From: Nocardioides alcanivorans
GTDB taxonomy: Bacteria; Actinomycetota; Actinomycetes; Propionibacteriales; Nocardioidaceae
Reading direction: 5' to 3'
Assembly: GCF_021555175.1 (NCBI RefSeq)
Contig: NZ_JAKGRW010000012.1
Coordinates: 1-64,000, forward strand
DNA length: 64,000 nucleotides
Shown piece after piece: positions 36,092 through 44,631 of the stretch; within the stretch, counting starts at the first letter, position 1; each line of letters starts with the position of its first letter. The notes beneath the pieces were generated by a model, which worked only from the letters and a program-made list of their open reading frames with translations, was not told where the DNA came from and did not search any database. Both the position numbers and the translations under genes were made by a program.

Positions 36092-37022
36092 CCTCGACCC
36101 AGGGATCTCCGCACTGCGCGACGCGTCAGCTGGCGGGGTCCCGATGATCGACCTGCCGCCCGCGGAGGTACGGGAGCGGATCGTGACCGGCAACCGGCTC
36201 TGCTCCGCCGGCCCTGAAGTCGTCATTCGCGACGTCGCCGATGGGGAGGACGGCGCCCCCGTTGGGCTCCGCCTCTACGGCACTCCGGACCGCACCACCT
36301 TGGTCTATGCCCACGGAGGCGGCTGGGTCACCGGCGGCCTGGACTACGCAGACGAGTTCTGTCGTTTCCTGGCTGCTGAGGCCGACGTCCACGTGGTGAG
36401 CGTCGACTACAGACTGGCACCCGAGCACCCGTTCCCAGCCCCGCTCGACGACCTCGCCGCTGCCTGGGACTGGGCAGCAGCACGGTATGGCGGCCCCCTC
36501 GCCCTGGGCGGGGACAGCGCCGGAGGCAACCTGGCCGCGGCGCTCGCGCTGCGGCTGCGGCTGCGAAACGCTGCCCGGGAACCGGCGTTCCAGCTGCTGA
36601 TCTATCCGGTGCTCGGCGCTCCCGGTGTCTCCGACTCCTACACGACCCGCGCCGATGCGTTTCCGATCGGCGCAGCCGACATGCACTGGTTCTTCGACCA
36701 CTACGTTGGCCGAGACGCGCGGGACGCGGCCGGCAGCGACCTCCTGCCCCTCGCGGCAGATGACCTATCCGGCCTGCCGCCGACGCACGTGGTGGCGGCC
36801 GGCCACGACCCGCTCCACGACGAGGCGATCAGCTATGCAGCCCGGCTCAAGGACGCAGGCACCGTCGTCAGCGTGCAGGAACACCCGGCCCTGTGTCATG
36901 GATTTCTCCGCTTCACGGGTGCCTCAGACGCGGCCCGCGCGGCCCGCGCGAGTGTCGTGAAGTCGGTCCGGCGCCTGGCCCAAACGACCCATGTCCACGC
37001 ACCTGACACAATTCATGACTAG
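36084..37022 (+). CDS. alpha/beta-hydrolase, hormone-sensitive lipase family
   Basis: 312 residues. The oxyanion motif HGGGWVTGG and the nucleophile elbow GGDSAGGN are diagnostic of the HSL (family IV) esterases; the acid and histidine are in HDPLHDE and ALCHGFLRF. It is likely to hydrolyse the ester or lactone formed by the BVMO. The GTG at 36084 overlaps the CoA-transferase stop by eight bases; another GTG lies at 36075. Confidence 0.9.
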   Translation: MADLDPGISALRDASAGGVPMIDLPPAEVRERIVTGNRLCSAGPEVVIRDVADGEDGAPVGLRLYGTPDRTTLVYAHGGGWVTGGLDYADEFCRFLAAEADVHVVSVDYRLAPEHPFPAPLDDLAAAWDWAAARYGGPLALGGDSAGGNLAAALALRLRLRNAAREPAFQLLIYPVLGAPGVSDSYTTRADAFPIGAADMHWFFDHYVGRDARDAAGSDLLPLAADDLSGLPPTHVVAAGHDPLHDEAISYAARLKDAGTVVSVQEHPALCHGFLRFTGASDAARAARASVVKSVRRLAQTTHVHAPDTIHD

Positions 37023-37028
37023 GATTAG
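37014..37028. promoter_or_regulatory. shared catabolic promoter motif, copy 1
   Basis: CATGACTAGGATTAG matches CATGATAAGGATTAG of the thiolase promoter at 13 of 15 positions. It lies 43 bases before the GntR-family regulator and overlaps the end of the esterase gene. Confidence 0.45.
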
Positions 37029-37070
37029 ACGACTTCACCCCCAGCACCCGCTGACGATCGAGGACATGCA

Positions 37071-37811
37071 ATGAGCTCAGCTTCGATGCGACCCCAGAAG
37101 ACGGCCATGCTCCTGGCCCAGCGGATCGTCGCAGACATCAACCGACGCGGTAACACGGTCGGCGACCGGCTGCCCCCTGAGCGGGTGATGCTCGAGGAGT
37201 ACGACATCGGCCGCGGCACGCTCCGCGAGTCCTTGCGTTTTCTCGAGCTCCAGGGCGTGATCGCACTGAAGCCCGGCCCCGGCGGCGGCCCGGTCGTGCA
37301 GAAGCCGGACTCGGCCAGCCTCGCCACCTCGCTGACGTTGCTGCTGCAGTTCTCCAGCGCACCCTTCCGGACCATCGCGGAGGCTCGCGCCGGCCTGGAG
37401 CCGATGATGGCCCAACTCGCCGCCGAGCGGATGCAGAAGGACCAGCTGGCCGATCTGAAGTCAAGCGTCGACACGATGTATGACAACCTCGGCGACCAGG
37501 AGATCTTCCTGGAGGAGAACAAGCGGTTCCACGACGTCATCGCCCACGGCTCGGGCAACGCCATGTTCGGCTACCTGGTGGACGCGCTCCTGGGCATCCT
37601 GGACGGTTCCGCAATCGGCATCGACTACCCCGAGGTACGCCGCGTCGCGGTGCACAAGGCCCACCTCGACATCTACGAGGCGATCGCGGCCAACGACCCC
37701 GCGCAGTCTGCCGCTGCGATGGAGGACCACATCGCGCAATACCTGAAGTACGCCGAGAAGAAGTTCCCCGACGTACTCGACGCCCCGATCGTGTGGGGCG
37801 TCTCCGGCTGA
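37071..37811 (+). CDS. GntR-family regulator, FadR subfamily (FCD domain)
   Basis: 246 residues. Winged helix: IVADINRRGNTVGDRLPPERVMLEEYDIGRGTLRESLRFLELQG, followed by a C-terminal FCD domain. That domain has the metal/ligand residues in ENKRFHDVIAHGSGN and VHKAHLDIYEAIAANDP, where Asp and His ligands are expected. It probably responds to a catabolic intermediate, and is the only local regulator in the 33-64 kb catabolic island. It could recognise the GGATTA motifs found upstream of several units. Confidence 0.92.
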   Translation: MSSASMRPQKTAMLLAQRIVADINRRGNTVGDRLPPERVMLEEYDIGRGTLRESLRFLELQGVIALKPGPGGGPVVQKPDSASLATSLTLLLQFSSAPFRTIAEARAGLEPMMAQLAAERMQKDQLADLKSSVDTMYDNLGDQEIFLEENKRFHDVIAHGSGNAMFGYLVDALLGILDGSAIGIDYPEVRRVAVHKAHLDIYEAIAANDPAQSAAAMEDHIAQYLKYAEKKFPDVLDAPIVWGVSG

Positions 37812-37828
37812 CCGGAGATCCTCCCAAC

Positions 37829-37968
37829 GTAGGTCGAGCCCGCACCCGTTGGTCGAGCCTGTCGAGACCGGCCCAGTCATTGATCTCGACAAGCTCGATC
37901 ACCGGACGAAGGTCGAGCCTGCACCCGTTGGTCGAGCCTGCACCCGTAGGTCGAGCCTGTCGAGACCA
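37829..37968. repeat. intergenic repeat family, cluster 2 (left of GIY-YIG gene)
   Basis: Several units reading GGTCGAGCCTGTCGAGACC (reverse of the right-hand cluster), shorter GGTCGAGCCTGCACCCGTT copies, and one variant with GATCTCGACAAGCTCGATC. They run from just after the regulator gene to the stop codon of the GIY-YIG gene. Orientation is mainly opposite to cluster 3. Confidence 0.85.
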
Positions 37969-38268
37969 TCACTCCTCAGCGAAACGCTCCACGTAGTTCC
38001 GTGCCAGTAGCGGCAACTCGGCCGTTCTCCCCTCGATGAGTGCCTTCCGTTTGGCCCGACCCCAGTTCTGGATCTGCTTCTCGCGGACGTAAGCCGCGTC
38101 TATGCGCGGGAAGTTCTCGTACCAGACCAGTCGCACTGGTCTGCGGCGACGGGTGTAGGCCGCGCCGAGCCCCATCTGGTGCTCCGAGAAACGTCGCTCA
38201 AGATCGACGGTGCTGCCGACGTAGTACGACCCGTCAGCGCACTCGAGGATGTAGCAATATCCATTCAT
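37969..38268 (-). CDS. GIY-YIG family endonuclease
   Basis: 99 residues, a single-domain GIY-YIG nuclease of the UPF0213/YhbQ kind. It has NGYCYILECADGSYYVGSTVDLERRFSEHQMG (GIY and YIG halves with the catalytic Arg), RRPVRLVWYENFPRIDAAYVREKQIQNWGRAKRKALI with the metal-binding Glu. It is bracketed by two clusters of the same short repeat in opposite orientation, which is unusual for a housekeeping gene. See findings. Confidence 0.92.
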   Translation of the reverse strand: MNGYCYILECADGSYYVGSTVDLERRFSEHQMGLGAAYTRRRRPVRLVWYENFPRIDAAYVREKQIQNWGRAKRKALIEGRTAELPLLARNYVERFAEE

Positions 38269-38335
38269 CACCCCACCACGATCAATCGCTCAGAGGCACC
38301 TGTCGAGCGGCTCGGTGGGGGCTGTGGATGACGGG

Positions 38336-38629
38336 GTCTCGACAAGCTCGACCAACGAGTGGGCTCGACCAACGGGGTGAGCTCGACCAACACTGCGTTG
38401 ATCGAGCTTGTCGAGATCACTGACCTACGCGGGTCTCGACAGGCTCGACCAACGGGTGGGCTCGATCAACGGGGTGGGGGTCTCGACAGGCTCGACCAAC
38501 GGGGTGGGCTCGACCAACGGGGGTGGGCTCGACCAACGGGTGGGCTCGATCAACGGGGTGGGGGTCTCGACAGGCTCGACCAACGGGGTGGGCTCGACCA
38601 ACGGGGGTGGGCTCGACCAACGGGGTGGG
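38336..38629. repeat. intergenic repeat family, cluster 3, with 84-bp tandem duplication
   Basis: Many copies of CTCGACCAACGGGGTGGG and of the full unit GGTCTCGACAGGCTCGACC. An 84-base block is repeated exactly in tandem (38454-38537 and 38538-38621). The array ends at the stop codon of the amidohydrolase gene at 38630. Confidence 0.9.
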
Positions 38630-39430
38630 TCAGGACCAGGGGGAGTCGATACCGAGGACCCGGGCCAGGGTGCCGCCGAGGACGAGCTTGGTCTCGGTGT
38701 CGTTGAGCCCGAGGCCCTCAATGGCGGCGATCTCCTCTGCCGGACTCGTCATCGGCCAGTCCGACCCGAAGACGATGCGCTCTGCTCCGTGCTTGCGGAT
38801 GAGGTTCCGGACCCGCTCGGGACGCAGGGTCTTCAGGCTCGGCGGCCAACTCGTCTCAAGGACGACGTCGGCACCGGCCAGCATCTCCTCGGCGTCATCG
38901 AGGATCTTGTAGCCGCCGAAGTGGCACGCCATCAGTTTGAGCTGCGGGAACTGCCGGGCGATGTCGGCGATCATCCGCGGGCTCGAGAGCCTGTTGGTCT
39001 CCGGGGAGCCGCCCTCACCCACGTGGGTGATGACGGCGATCTCGTCGCCGAAGGCCTCGAGGATCGCCCACAGCCGGGGGTCGTCGAGTGCGAAGCCCTG
39101 GAAGAGCGGATGGATCTTCACCGCACGTATCCCGTGCCGCTTGAGGCTCGCGATGTTGTCCTCGACGGACAGATCGACGTGGACCGTCCCGAACCCGAAC
39201 CGGTTGTCCGCACTCAGCTCGGACACGAAGCGATTGACCGAGTCGACGTGGCGCGCCTGGTTCGCGATGCCCAGGCAGCAGCTCATCGAGACACCGCTCG
39301 CCTGCATGTCGGCCGTCAGGCCGCCGACAGTCCCGTCACCACGCGCGTGGAGGTCGGGCAACCGGTTCGCGTTGAGCGCCAGGTCGGCGATCTTGTCGGG
39401 CCAGACATGGGCGTGAGCGTCGATGATCAC
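38630..39430 (-). CDS. amidohydrolase family 2 metal-dependent hydrolase
   Basis: 266 residues of the PF04909 TIM-barrel group. Metal ligands are seen in IIDAHAHVWPD, HPLFQGF, THVGEGG, ACHFGGYK and the final FGSDWPM. These enzymes act as hydrolases or nonoxidative decarboxylases on ring compounds; the substrate is unknown. The GTG at 39430 follows AGGAGG. It is the last gene of a unit starting with two acyl-CoA dehydrogenases and an SDR. Confidence 0.88.
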   Translation of the reverse strand: MIIDAHAHVWPDKIADLALNANRLPDLHARGDGTVGGLTADMQASGVSMSCCLGIANQARHVDSVNRFVSELSADNRFGFGTVHVDLSVEDNIASLKRHGIRAVKIHPLFQGFALDDPRLWAILEAFGDEIAVITHVGEGGSPETNRLSSPRMIADIARQFPQLKLMACHFGGYKILDDAEEMLAGADVVLETSWPPSLKTLRPERVRNLIRKHGAERIVFGSDWPMTSPAEEIAAIEGLGLNDTETKLVLGGTLARVLGIDSPWS

Positions 39431-39453
39431 AGTGTCCTCCTGGGATGAGTAGG

Positions 39454-40203
39454 TCAGAGCTTGCCGGACTCGCCACCGTCGACGACGAAGATCGCCCCGG
39501 TGGTGAAGGACGACAACGGGGAGACGAGCAGGCATGCCAGCGGCACCAGCTCCGACGGGTCGGCCATGCGACCTGCGGGGATCTTCGCGATCCGCTTCGC
39601 GTGCAGCTCCGGAGACTCGGTCACGGCCTTCTGCGCCTCGGTGACGAAGGCACCCGGCGCGATGCAGTTGATCTGGACGTTCTTGGGCGCCCATTCAGCG
39701 GCGAGGGCCTCGGTGAACCGGACCACCGCACCCTTGGAGGTGGAATAGGGCACGAGGAAGGGCTTGCCCCGCACTCCCGTCGTGGAAGCCACGTTGACGA
39801 TGCGACCCGCGCCCTGCTCGATCATGTGTACGCCGGCAGCTTGTGCGAGCAGCATCGGTGCAACGACGTTGACCGCCAGCGCGTCCTTCCAGATCGACGG
39901 ATCCTGCGTGGCGAACTTGCCGGCCGGCGCGATGCCGGCGTTGTTGATCAGAGCGTCGATGCGGCCGTGCCTGGCAATCACCTCGGGGACGATCGCTTGC
40001 ACCGAGTCCTCGTCGCGCATGTCGGCCTCGATGGTGGTGATCCGACCGTCACCCTGGGCTGCGACATCGGCAAGACTGTCCTTGGACCTGGCCGTTGCCA
40101 CGACGTGCGCACCCTCCTTGGCCAGTGCGATCGCCATCGCCGCCCCGAGACCCCGGCTCGCACCGGTGACGAGGACGACGCTGTCCTGAAGTCCCAGGTC
40201 CAT
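39454..40203 (-). CDS. short-chain dehydrogenase/reductase
   Basis: 249 residues, classical SDR. Cofactor motif VTGASRGLGAAMAIAL, NAG motif INNAGIAP, catalytic Ser in VASTTGVRG and YSTSKGA with Tyr and Lys. An Arg in TARSKD after beta2 suggests NADP(H) preference. Its ATG shares one base with the stop of the upstream acyl-CoA dehydrogenase gene (TGATG). It may oxidise a hydroxyl intermediate in the pathway. Confidence 0.9.
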   Translation of the reverse strand: MDLGLQDSVVLVTGASRGLGAAMAIALAKEGAHVVATARSKDSLADVAAQGDGRITTIEADMRDEDSVQAIVPEVIARHGRIDALINNAGIAPAGKFATQDPSIWKDALAVNVVAPMLLAQAAGVHMIEQGAGRIVNVASTTGVRGKPFLVPYSTSKGAVVRFTEALAAEWAPKNVQINCIAPGAFVTEAQKAVTESPELHAKRIAKIPAGRMADPSELVPLACLLVSPLSSFTTGAIFVVDGGESGKL

Positions 40204-41330
40204 CAGCGCGCACCCTTCGCGAGTCGCCGGGCGAGCGAGTCCAGCAGCACCTCCGTGGCGCCTTCGTAGACCCGGAGCGGTCGAGCGTTGCGATAGAGCC
40301 GCTCGATCTTCGATCCCCTGACCAGACCGAAGCGGCCCATCGTCTGCAACGAGCGGTCCACCACGGCGCCCGCTGCCTCCGTGGCATGCACCTTGGCCAT
40401 GGAGGAGTAGTCGAGGTGACCCAACGGGTCATCCTTGGCCAGCGAGGCCGCGCGATAGACGAACGCGCGTGCAGCCTCCACGTCGGTCCAGGACTGCGCG
40501 AGCTTCTGCGAGACGGCACCGATCTCGATGAGGGGCTTGCCGAACTGCTCACGAGACAGTGCGTGCGCCTTGGCCTCGTCGAGAGCAGCCTGCGCCAGAC
40601 CGACGCCCGAGGCAGCGACCGAGACGCGGAAGACGGCGAGGGTCTGGAGCATCAGCGAGAACGCCTTGCCCGGCACCCCGAGTCGGTGGTCGACCGGCAC
40701 CCTCACGTCGGTGAAGGTCAGCTCGCCGAGGATGTGCGGAGCGATGAGATCGGCTCCGCGCTCGATCGACACACCAGGTGTGTCGGCCGGGATGAGGACC
40801 ATCGACCAACCATCGCCCTCACGCACGAGGGTGCAGTAGAACGCGGCCGCGCCGCCGTTGGTGATGAACGACTTCCTGCCGTTGACGACGAGCTCGTCTC
40901 CGACGACCTCCATCGTGGTGCTGACGGCACGCAGGTCCGAACCCACGTCGGGCTCGGTGAGCGCCAAGCCAGCAATGGCCTCCAGCGCGGCGACCTGCGG
41001 CAGCCACCGTTGCTTCAGCTCCTCGGAGCCCCCTACGGAGAGCGAGTAGCTGCCCACCCCCTGCATGCCGAACATCGAGTCGAGGTGAGCCGAGGAGTAC
41101 ATCAACGCCTCGCGGACCACGGCGATCGTCAGGGGGTCCAGCACGTCGTGCACGCCGCCGTACTGCGCGGGTACGACGTAGCGAGCAAGCCCGCTCTCGG
41201 CCAGCAACTCACGTGTCTTGGGGTGCACGTCGATGTATTCGTCGGCCTCGTCGGCGAACGGCGCGACCGCCGCGGCGAGCTCACGTGCCTTGGCCTGGAT
41301 CTCCCGGTGCTCCGGGCTCAGGTCGAACAT
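40203..41330 (-). CDS. acyl-CoA dehydrogenase (with catalytic Glu)
   Basis: 375 residues. FAD-binding segments AIAGLALTEPDVGSD and VVNGRKSFITNGGAAAFYC. The C-terminal LRVYEGATEVLLDSLARRL keeps the YEG glutamate that acts as base in medium-chain dehydrogenases. It introduces the alpha-beta double bond in a CoA ester. Forms a run with a second acyl-CoA dehydrogenase 42 bases upstream. Confidence 0.93.
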   Translation of the reverse strand: MFDLSPEHREIQAKARELAAAVAPFADEADEYIDVHPKTRELLAESGLARYVVPAQYGGVHDVLDPLTIAVVREALMYSSAHLDSMFGMQGVGSYSLSVGGSEELKQRWLPQVAALEAIAGLALTEPDVGSDLRAVSTTMEVVGDELVVNGRKSFITNGGAAAFYCTLVREGDGWSMVLIPADTPGVSIERGADLIAPHILGELTFTDVRVPVDHRLGVPGKAFSLMLQTLAVFRVSVAASGVGLAQAALDEAKAHALSREQFGKPLIEIGAVSQKLAQSWTDVEAARAFVYRAASLAKDDPLGHLDYSSMAKVHATEAAGAVVDRSLQTMGRFGLVRGSKIERLYRNARPLRVYEGATEVLLDSLARRLAKGAR

Positions 41331-41372
41331 GGGTCCATCCTCCCTGCCACACGTGCGGCAGTCACTGGTCGG

Positions 41373-42527
41373 TCAGCGTCGCTGGTCGAACTTGCGGCCG
41401 AGCACCTCGGAGACGATCCGGGTGCGCTGCATGGTGGGCGTGCCGCCGGCGATCGCCCAACCGTGGGCGTCCCGGTGCAGTCGCTCGAGACCGTACTCCT
41501 CGGTGTAGCCGTTGCCACCGTGGATCTGGATCGCGAGGTCGGTGACCCGTTTGGCCATCTCGTTGGCCGTGCACTTGGCCAGCGACACCTTCAACGGATC
41601 GGGGATGCCGTGGGCGTCGACCGAAGCAGCGGCATCGTCGCGCAGCAGACGCGCGGCCCGGACCTGCAGGACCATGTCGGCGACCATCACCTGGATGCTC
41701 TGGAACTCGATGAGCGGCTTCCCGAACTGCTCGCGCTCCTCGACGTACTTGAGGGTCTTGTCGAGCGCAGCCTGGGCGATGGCAAGACTCATCGTCGTGT
41801 TGCCCATCCGTTCGATGGAGAAGACGCCGAACAACTTGCTGAACCCACCGGCCGGAACGACGATGTTTCCCTCGGGCACCTCGACGTTGTCGAAGTACAG
41901 GTCAGCAGACGGGATGCCGCGGAAGCCCATCAACCGCTCGCTGGCGCCGCACGAGAAGCCCGGCGTGTCCTTGTCTACGACGACAGCACCGATGGCCTTG
42001 CCGCCCGGGGCGTCGGAGAGCCGGCAGTAGACGACGTACTGGTCCGCCTCACCACCGTTGGAGATCCAACGCTTGCTGCCGTTGAGGACGACCGTGCCGT
42101 TGGTGATCTTGCCGGTGGTGCGCATGTCCGTCGCGGCCGAACCTGCGTCAGGCTCCGAGATGCCAACAGCCATGGTCTTCTCACCGGTGATGATCTCCGG
42201 CAGCCAGCGCTGCTTCTGCTCCTCGGTACCGAGGTGGTTGATCACCTGGGCGGGGCCGGTGTTGGCCTCGAAGATCTGGAAGGCAGCCGGTCGGCACACC
42301 TTGCCGAACTCCTCGACGACCACCAGGGCCTGCTCGAGCGGCGCACCCGAGCCGCCGTACTCCTCGGGGTGAGCGATGCCCAGGAAGCCGAGCTCGCCCA
42401 GCTGCATCCGCTGTTCGCGGGTCACGGGCGTCCTGTTGACGTCCATCGCTTCAGCCAACGGCCCATAGATCTCGCGGGCCACTTGGGCAGCAAGCCCTCG
42501 GATCTCCGCATATTCGTCGTTCGGCAC
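41373..42527 (-). CDS. acyl-CoA dehydrogenase (catalytic Glu replaced at YEG position)
   Basis: 384 residues. FAD-binding text TMAVGISEPDAGSAATDM and VLNGSKRWISNGGEADQYVV are normal. At the C-terminus AIAGGTPTMQRTRIVSEVLG stands where YEG-T usually lies, so the base must come from elsewhere or a partner subunit. Adjacent to a second dehydrogenase with the Glu; heteromeric pairs are known in steroid catabolism. The GTG at 42527 follows GGAGGAGG. Confidence 0.9.
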   Translation of the reverse strand: MPNDEYAEIRGLAAQVAREIYGPLAEAMDVNRTPVTREQRMQLGELGFLGIAHPEEYGGSGAPLEQALVVVEEFGKVCRPAAFQIFEANTGPAQVINHLGTEEQKQRWLPEIITGEKTMAVGISEPDAGSAATDMRTTGKITNGTVVLNGSKRWISNGGEADQYVVYCRLSDAPGGKAIGAVVVDKDTPGFSCGASERLMGFRGIPSADLYFDNVEVPEGNIVVPAGGFSKLFGVFSIERMGNTTMSLAIAQAALDKTLKYVEEREQFGKPLIEFQSIQVMVADMVLQVRAARLLRDDAAASVDAHGIPDPLKVSLAKCTANEMAKRVTDLAIQIHGGNGYTEEYGLERLHRDAHGWAIAGGTPTMQRTRIVSEVLGRKFDQRR

Positions 42528-42546
42528 GACATCCTCCTCCACGGTT

Positions 42547-42570
42547 GTAATCATTATCCTAGATTATTAC
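42547..42570. promoter_or_regulatory. imperfect palindrome upstream of acyl-CoA dehydrogenase operon
   Basis: The outer ends GTAATCAT and ATTATTAC form an inverted repeat around a CCTAG centre. The GTAATAATC end is also found upstream of the DctP gene. Lies in the divergent promoter region shared with the thiolase gene. Confidence 0.45.
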
Positions 42571-42613
42571 CCCGGCGGCATGTCAAGCATCTGGTGACAT
42601 TCACTGCATACCA

Positions 42614-42625
42614 TGATAAGGATTA
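42614..42625. promoter_or_regulatory. shared catabolic promoter motif, copy 2
   Basis: TGATAAGGATTA, four bases before the thiolase GTG. The identical 12-mer occurs in the same orientation upstream of the DctP gene at 54822-54811. AAGGA inside it may also serve as ribosome-binding site for the thiolase. Confidence 0.5.
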
Positions 42626-42628
42626 GGT

Positions 42629-43825
42629 GTGACTGCTACCTCACCCACCGATGTCGTGATCGTCGACGCGATCCGCACCCCCAGCGGGCGCGGCAAGGCC
42701 GGCGGCGCCCTCGCCGACGTCCATCCCGTCGATCTCCTGTCCCAGACCATCGAGTCGTTGCTCCAGCGCTCGGCAGCCGTCGACCCCGGCGCCGTCGACG
42801 ACGTGATCGTCGGTTGTGTCTCCCAGGTCGGTGAGCAGTCCGCCACCCCGGGCCGGATGGCCTGGTTGGGCGCAGGATTCCCGGCCCACGTTCCCGCGAC
42901 CACGATCGATCGCAAGTGCGGCTCGAGCCAACAGGCCGTGCACTTCGCTGCCCAGGCGATCGCCTCGGGCGAAGCCGACATCGTCGTCGCCGGCGGCGTC
43001 GAGTCGATGAGCCGGGTCGTGATGGGCTCGGCACGCATGGGCGCCGATCCGTACGGCGCCCGGGTCGCCGAGCGCTTCGCCCCGGGTCTCGTCTCCCAGG
43101 GCGTGGCCGCAGAACTGGTCGCTGCGAAGTGGAAGCTGAGCCGGACCGAGCTCGACGAGCTCTCGGCCCGGTCGCACGAGTGGGCCGCCGCCGCACAGGA
43201 CAGCGGCGCCTTCGACCGCGAAGTCATCACCATTAGGACACCGACCGGTGACGTCGACCGCGACGAGTCGATCCGCCGCGGCACCACGATCGAGAAGCTC
43301 GCCGGCCTCAAGCCAGTCTTCGAGACCCCCGAACTGAGCGCGCGCTTCCCCGACGTGACGTGGTCGGTCACCGCAGGCAACTCGTCGCAGATCATCGATG
43401 CGGCCAGTGCTCTGCTCATCATGTCGCGCGCCCGTGCGACCCAACTCGGCCTCACTCCCCGCGCGCGGATCCACAGCATGGCCGTGGTCGGCGATGACCC
43501 CATGCTGATGCTGACCGGCCCGATCCCCGCCACGCACAAGGTGCTCGCGCGCGCAGGCCTCTCGATCGGCGACATCGACCACGTCGAGCTCAACGAGGCA
43601 TTCGCACCGGTTCCGCTGGCCTGGCAGGCCGAGTTCGGTGTCGACCCGGCCAAGCTGAACCCCCGGGGAGGGGCGATCGCCCTGGGGCACGCGCTCGGCG
43701 CGTCCGGCGCCCGACTGATGACCACCATGCTCCACGCGCTGGAGGACAACGACCAACGTTTCGGCCTCCAGCTCATGTGTGAGGCCGGCGGCATGGCCAA
43801 CGCCACCATCATCGAGCGGCTCTGA
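42629..43825 (+). CDS. acetyl-CoA acyltransferase (thiolase)
   Basis: 398 residues. Nucleophile Cys97 in RKCGSSQQAVHFAAQ; NEAFAPV, GGAIALGHALGASGARL (His) and LCEAGGMANA (second Cys) complete the site. It cleaves 3-ketoacyl-CoA to release acetyl- or propionyl-CoA. First gene of a plus-strand unit with SDR, crotonase, DUF1254 protein and alcohol dehydrogenase. GTG start. Confidence 0.94.
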   Translation: MTATSPTDVVIVDAIRTPSGRGKAGGALADVHPVDLLSQTIESLLQRSAAVDPGAVDDVIVGCVSQVGEQSATPGRMAWLGAGFPAHVPATTIDRKCGSSQQAVHFAAQAIASGEADIVVAGGVESMSRVVMGSARMGADPYGARVAERFAPGLVSQGVAAELVAAKWKLSRTELDELSARSHEWAAAAQDSGAFDREVITIRTPTGDVDRDESIRRGTTIEKLAGLKPVFETPELSARFPDVTWSVTAGNSSQIIDAASALLIMSRARATQLGLTPRARIHSMAVVGDDPMLMLTGPIPATHKVLARAGLSIGDIDHVELNEAFAPVPLAWQAEFGVDPAKLNPRGGAIALGHALGASGARLMTTMLHALEDNDQRFGLQLMCEAGGMANATIIERL

Positions 43826-43872
43826 GCCGCTCCGGCCTCGACCGCCCGCAACTGATTGAAGGAGAAGAAACA

Positions 43873-44631
43873 GTGGATCTCACCGGAGTCTCGGCACTCG
43901 TCACGGGGGGCGCATCAGGACTCGGCGCAGCCACCGCCCGCCGGCTTGCCGCCGCGGGAGCCCATGTCGTCGTCATCGACCTCAACGAGGAGCTCGGGAA
44001 GGAGTTCGCGGCAGGGATCGGCGGCTCCTTCGCGCTGGGCGACGTCACCGATCCGGCTGCGGTCGAAGCAGCGCTCGACACGGCTGAGGAGAACGGCCCC
44101 CTGCGCGCACTGGTGCACTGCGCCGGCAAGGGCGGCACCGTACGCCTGGTCAACAGGGACGGCTCCGCGGGCGACCTCGAGCTCTACCAGCAGCTGGTCA
44201 ACATCAACTTGGTCGGCACGTTCAACGTGCTGCGCCTGGCCGCCACCCGCATGGCGCGCAACGAGTTGGTCGACGGCGAGCGCGGCGTCTGCATCCTCAC
44301 CGCCTCCGTCGCCGCCTGGGAGGGTCAGGTCGGCCAGATTCCCTACGCCTCCGCGAAGGCCGGCGTGGTCGGCATGACCCTCGTCGCAGCCCGTGATCTG
44401 GCCACCAAGTCCATCCGGGTGAACTCGATCGCCCCGGGTGTCTTCGACACCCCCATCCTGGCCCGGTTCTCCCAGGAGATCCGCGACGGCCTCGGCGCCC
44501 AGGTGCCCAACCCCGCCCGCCTCGGCCAGCCCGACGAGTTCGCGATGCTCGCCCAGCAGATCGTCGAGAACCCCTACCTCAACGGCGAGACGATCCGCCT
44601 CGACGGCGCGATCCGGATGAGCCCGCGATGA
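43873..44631 (+). CDS. short-chain dehydrogenase, 3-hydroxyacyl-CoA dehydrogenase type II-like
   Basis: 252 residues. VTGGASGLGAATARRLAA cofactor turn, VVIDLNEE acidic end of beta2 (NAD preference), ILTASVAAWEGQVGQIPYASAKAG with Ser, Tyr, Lys. The insertion and C-terminal text (FDTPILARFSQEIRDGLGAQVPNPARLGQPDEFA) match HSD10-like enzymes that oxidise 3-hydroxyacyl-CoA or hydroxysteroids. Its stop overlaps the crotonase start. Confidence 0.92.
   Translation: MDLTGVSALVTGGASGLGAATARRLAAAGAHVVVIDLNEELGKEFAAGIGGSFALGDVTDPAAVEAALDTAEENGPLRALVHCAGKGGTVRLVNRDGSAGDLELYQQLVNINLVGTFNVLRLAATRMARNELVDGERGVCILTASVAAWEGQVGQIPYASAKAGVVGMTLVAARDLATKSIRVNSIAPGVFDTPILARFSQEIRDGLGAQVPNPARLGQPDEFAMLAQQIVENPYLNGETIRLDGAIRMSPR

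Noticed and set aside
38336..38629. CRISPR-like appearance of the repeat array
   Set aside because: The intervals between units are themselves repetitive and G-rich, vary in length, and there are no cas genes nearby. It is a tandem/dispersed repeat.
40386..42626. 746-codon open frame opposite the acyl-CoA dehydrogenases
   Set aside because: No family features, and it is the mirror of two well-supported genes.
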